NCBI GenBank assembly: GCA_019722365.1
Contig: JADFUC010000459.1
Location: forward strand, 1-64,000
Reading direction: 5' to 3'
DNA from: Lithospermum erythrorhizon
Taxonomy: Eukaryota; Streptophyta; Magnoliopsida; Boraginales; Boraginaceae
DNA length: 64,000 nucleotides
Positions 60,716 through 64,000 of this stretch are shown here, piece by piece; positions within the stretch are counted from its first letter, which is position 1, and each line of letters starts with the position of its first letter. Under the pieces are notes generated by a model, which did no database searches, was not told the origin of the DNA, and worked only from the letters and a program-made list of their open reading frames with translations. The position numbers and the translations under genes were made by a program.

Positions 60716-61494
60716 TTCGTGTGGTGAGAGTATAAATAATATTTTATTTATTAAAATTCTTTTACGTCGTAATTACAAATTGTTCCAAACTGTTTAAAAT
60801 ATAAAAAATATTCGATTTGAACTATTTTAGAATATAAACGTGTACTCATTTATATTAAACAGCTACACGTTTAAAATCGAAGATAAAATGTGTGGAAATG
60901 GGGATTAACGGCTGTTGGTTTGAAGGGATACGGCGTAAGCCCTGATACAAGGGTTTCATACTGGACCGGTGTCCAATATATGATAATTGAGCCGTCCGAT
61001 CTCGGGCAACTAAGAAATGGGGTTTTCCCCGTCCGACATGGTTCTTTAGACACGTCTTTCTTAGTGCATACATAACTATAACACCCTCAAAATACATAGA
61101 AAATATTTTATTTTATAAAAGAGAGAATTATGGCATGCATGACTGAAATGATTGGCTTTGAAGTCTTCAAATAAACATTGTCCCAAATGCAACTCTCATT
61201 CTTATATCAGAAATTCAAAAACAAATCATCTAACATATATAAAAAAGGCGAAAATAAACCTTTTTTGTCTTTCCTCTTTCCTTTTCTTCATCTTCTTCTT
61301 CATATAATTTGTTGAAGAAAGAAGGAAAGCAGAGACGGAATGCTCTGTTATCTTATCTCCTGAATTTCTACAATTTCTTCTTCCTATACATATAAATAAA
61401 TCAAAATTCAAGGATCCATTACATTACATTGTCGTTTGATCGAAGGGAGAAAGGAAAGAAATTTGTCTGATTTCTATATTTGTCAACTTTCAAA
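60716..61494 (+). promoter_or_regulatory. 5' flank and 5' UTR of the kinase gene
   Basis: About 780 bp between the last LTR and the kinase start codon. A TATA box 'tatataaaa' lies at 61236-61244. Downstream, a CT-rich leader ('ttttgtctttcctctttcc', 61261) and GA-rich stretches lead to the ATG at 61495, giving a 5' UTR of roughly 220 bases. Short open frames near 60855-61097 on both strands lack motifs and are not called. Confidence 0.55.
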
Positions 61495-64000
61495 ATGAAT
61501 GTCATGATGAGGCGATTCAAAAAAATGGCCTCCAGCCGCTCCTTCGGTTTGGATCCCGTAAATATCCTCTCCTTATAAATGCTCCTTTCATCTCTAAACA
61601 TCGTTATATTTTAAATTTTTTATAATATTTTTACATATTCAATCTATTTCACAATAAATATGTTAATTTTAATTCAAATAAGATTTTTCCATGTCAATTA
61701 AGATATCAAAGATCGTTAATTCTTTTCTAATTTTTATCATTGAAAAATATACAGGGAAATACTTTAGGGATGCAGCTAGTACAATTTTATGTACTCGTGC
61801 ATGTGTAATTTCTTATGTATAAAATATAAAAATGATTTGATTTTTTTTTTTAAAATACAAACATATTGTATCTTAAGTTGTTAAGATTGTTACGATTTTT
61901 TATTTGGAAATTGTTTGTGGATTGAAATGTAGTTATTGGGTAAAAATTTGTTAGACCGATGAACAGCTTCAAGATTGTATTCATCTAATATTTAATCCCT
62001 CCATAACGAAAATATTGCATTAATAATGTTTAGCTACATTTGAGGTCTCATTGACATGTACGGAGTACAACTTAATACTCCGTAGTAAATTACCTTGTCG
62101 ATAGCATCCGTTAATTGATTGCGCGCGATGCGTAGTCTTTATTACTCGCTCACTTGATTTAATTAATCATGGACCAAAAAATTTATTATTTTATTATGAT
62201 TAATCGTTTATTTTATTAATATAACTTTTTTCATTGGACTTCAAAAAAAACTCTTTTGTCTTTTAATATTCTTATTTTCATTGGTTAATATTTTTCTCAC
62301 TCCTTGAAATAGTAAAATCAATTATTATTTTTAATAAAATATTTTTGAATTAAATAATTATATTAGTGAGGATATTTTTGTCCCAAAAAAAATTTGTTGT
62401 GTCATTTTAAAAGTTAGTAGAAACTCAAAAATTATATCAAAAGGTGGAAATCTTGGCATTTTCTCTATTAATAGCTCATTAATGAGATATGGAACTAGAT
62501 AATCACGGAAATTAACAAATGGCCCATTTTGCAAATGTCCTTTTATGTAAACGCATTTTTTTAATTATACTCACTTAATCCATTTTAATTGACTTTATCA
62601 CATATCCAAATTAGAAAAAATTAATATTATGAAAGTATTTTAAAAGGCGAATCCAAATATATAAGAATTATATATATTTCGAGGAATAAGGAATAATTAG
62701 TAATTGATTGTCAAAGTTCAATTTTCAAAAAGTCAAAAGATAATTAAAATGGATTGGAGGGAGTATGTTTTACCATTTTTTTAATTAAAACGATGATTAA
62801 TATTCATTCATAAACTGTACATTTACTACAGATACAATTAAATAAGAGAATAATTTTACATCAATTGAATATAAGTAATTCCCCAAAAAAATAACTAATC
62901 AGATGAAAATATAATAGAATCACATATCGATATCTACGAAGAACATTCTGATTATAGGAAGTAAACACAATATTCCTACTAAAGCTCTGTGCGCTGCCTC
63001 GAAAATGGCGTTAAATGTACTTGATGATATAAATCCTAAATCTTGGAGTATGTATCATGCGAGGAATAAGTTGCATCACGTAAAGTAACCGTCAATTGTT
63101 GGAGAAAGATCTTAGAAGGGCGAATATTAATGCATAAACTAAAGAAAACTACACAAAACTGTATAAAAAATGTTAGATTAACAAGATCTAACACCTTAGA
63201 TTATTGAAAATTAAAAATAAAAGTATTGAAAGGGGAATAAAAAATACCAAAAATGGTGGTTATTCCTCCCCAAAAGAGGTAGTTCTTGATGGAAAAGTTT
63301 TTTTGTGTGTGTTTCTTAGAGAGAGGGAGAGAGATGTGGGGAGATTTTGGAAAAATTGCGTTCTCTCAATCGTTTTTGTTGTTTTAGCGGTTTTCTTATT
63401 TGTTTCAAAGATGAGAAATGATGTGTGTGTAAAGAGCACCGTTAAAGTGCAATTGGAGCACGTGTCGTTGTGACATATATTTTTGAAAGATCACAGATGA
63501 TGGAAGAGTTGGTTATATATACATGTCTCTGTTTGTTAGTGCATATTTAATTTGATGTTAGTTATACTTTTGATCAGGTTCCAGACCCTGGAACGATAGA
63601 TGCGAAGGTTGAGCAAGATGCGGATGTAAAGGTTGCTACAAAGTCTGAATCAGAAGACAAGCTCACTAGTACTGTGACAACGGAGTTAGATTCCTCTTCA
63701 ACATCTATGGAAGCAACTGCAACATCGAAGGAGGTAGTGAGAGCTGAAAAAAGTGGTTCTCATGATCTTCCACATGAAATAAACCAAATGAAAATTAGAA
63801 ATATCAAGCCTGAGGTGAAATTTAAAGTTATTGCTGTGTAGCTTCAGTATCTATATGAGTTTCTGTTGTTTTGAATTTTTGAGTCAGTCTTTGATAATAA
63901 TAATGGAATAATGTAGGACGTGGAGCCACCCGTTGTTAATGGACATGGAACAGAAACTGGGCAGATCATTGTGACTACTATAGGTGGTCATAATGGACAA
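61495..64000 (+). CDS. Shaggy/GSK3-like protein kinase, ASK-theta/beta type, 5' part
   Basis: Coding exons seen: 61495-61557, 63578-63814 and 63917 to the window edge, with GT-AG introns and phase 0 at both junctions (128 codons). The protein starts 'MNVMMRRFKKMASSRSFGLDP', the N-terminal pattern of plant shaggy-related kinases of the theta/beta group. A variable Ser/Thr/Glu-rich part in exon 2 ends 'LPHEINQMKIRN', and exon 3 ends 'GTETGQIIVTTIGGHNGQ', the block that directly precedes the kinase domain in plant GSK3s. The kinase domain lies beyond the window. These Ser/Thr kinases act in brassinosteroid and stress signalling (family knowledge). The first intron is 2.0 kb and holds a MITE. Group assignment rests on the N-terminus only. 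Confidence 0.88.
62570..62763. mobile_element. Stowaway-like MITE in kinase intron 1
   Basis: Left end 'ctcacttaatccattttaat' and right end (reverse complement 'ctccctccaatccattttaa') form terminal inverted repeats, flanked by TA on both sides (62568-62569 and 62764-62765). Length 194 bp, AT-rich, non-coding. Confidence 0.75.

Noticed and set aside
63204..63473. 89-codon + frame upstream of kinase exon 2
   Set aside because: It lies in kinase intron 1, is Lys/Val-rich low-complexity sequence, and does not join the kinase exons in phase.

Overview
This is a plant nuclear window, from a eudicot and possibly an asterid; the sequence does not fix the family. It is AT-rich, has spliced genes with GT-AG introns, and is dominated by decayed LTR retrotransposons. 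Two real genes can be supported, both on the + strand. One is a complete class IV homeodomain-leucine zipper gene of the ANL2/HDG1 type (20142-27195, nine coding exons, one apparent frameshift in the first). The other is the first three coding exons of a shaggy/GSK3-like protein kinase of the ASK-theta/beta type (61495 to the right edge). From general knowledge, the Arabidopsis homologues ANL2 (AT4G00730) and ASK-theta (AT4G00720) are neighbouring loci. The window therefore looks like a conserved gene pair pushed about 34 kb apart by transposons.

Layout. 1-12270: several long LTRs of one Ty3/gypsy family, on both strands, plus a second LTR-like family and dispersed GTAC-rich palindromes. 14135-18560: a satellite of about 186-bp units full of short palindromes, split by a 3.3-kb DNA-transposon-like insert. 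18560-20141: 5' flank of the homeobox gene, with one L1-box-like site. 20142-27195: the homeobox gene, with MITEs in its introns and a clean 31-bp tandem repeat in intron 2. 28040-37646: a dead Tat-type Ty3/gypsy element (gag, protease, RT, RNase H and integrase all recognisable and broken). It is interrupted in integrase by a foreign LTR, and it contains a fragment of an endogenous plant pararetrovirus with a recognisable promoter and poly(A) signal. 37650-45520: mostly unassigned degraded sequence. 45525-60715: a chain of Tekay/del-type chromovirus remains in the order LTR, internal region, LTR, internally deleted region, LTR, with a further LTR dropped into the reverse transcriptase. 60716-64000: promoter, first exon, 2-kb intron with a Stowaway MITE, and the next exons of the kinase gene.

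The homeobox protein is expected to act in epidermal (L1 layer) gene control. The kinase belongs to the family that includes brassinosteroid-signalling GSK3s. Nothing in the sequence shows that the two genes are co-regulated. No convincing new biological system was found. The least ordinary items are the palindromic satellite, the pararetrovirus fragment, the exon 1 frameshift and the multi-LTR chain. All boundaries of repeats were judged by eye and are approximate unless a motif defines them.
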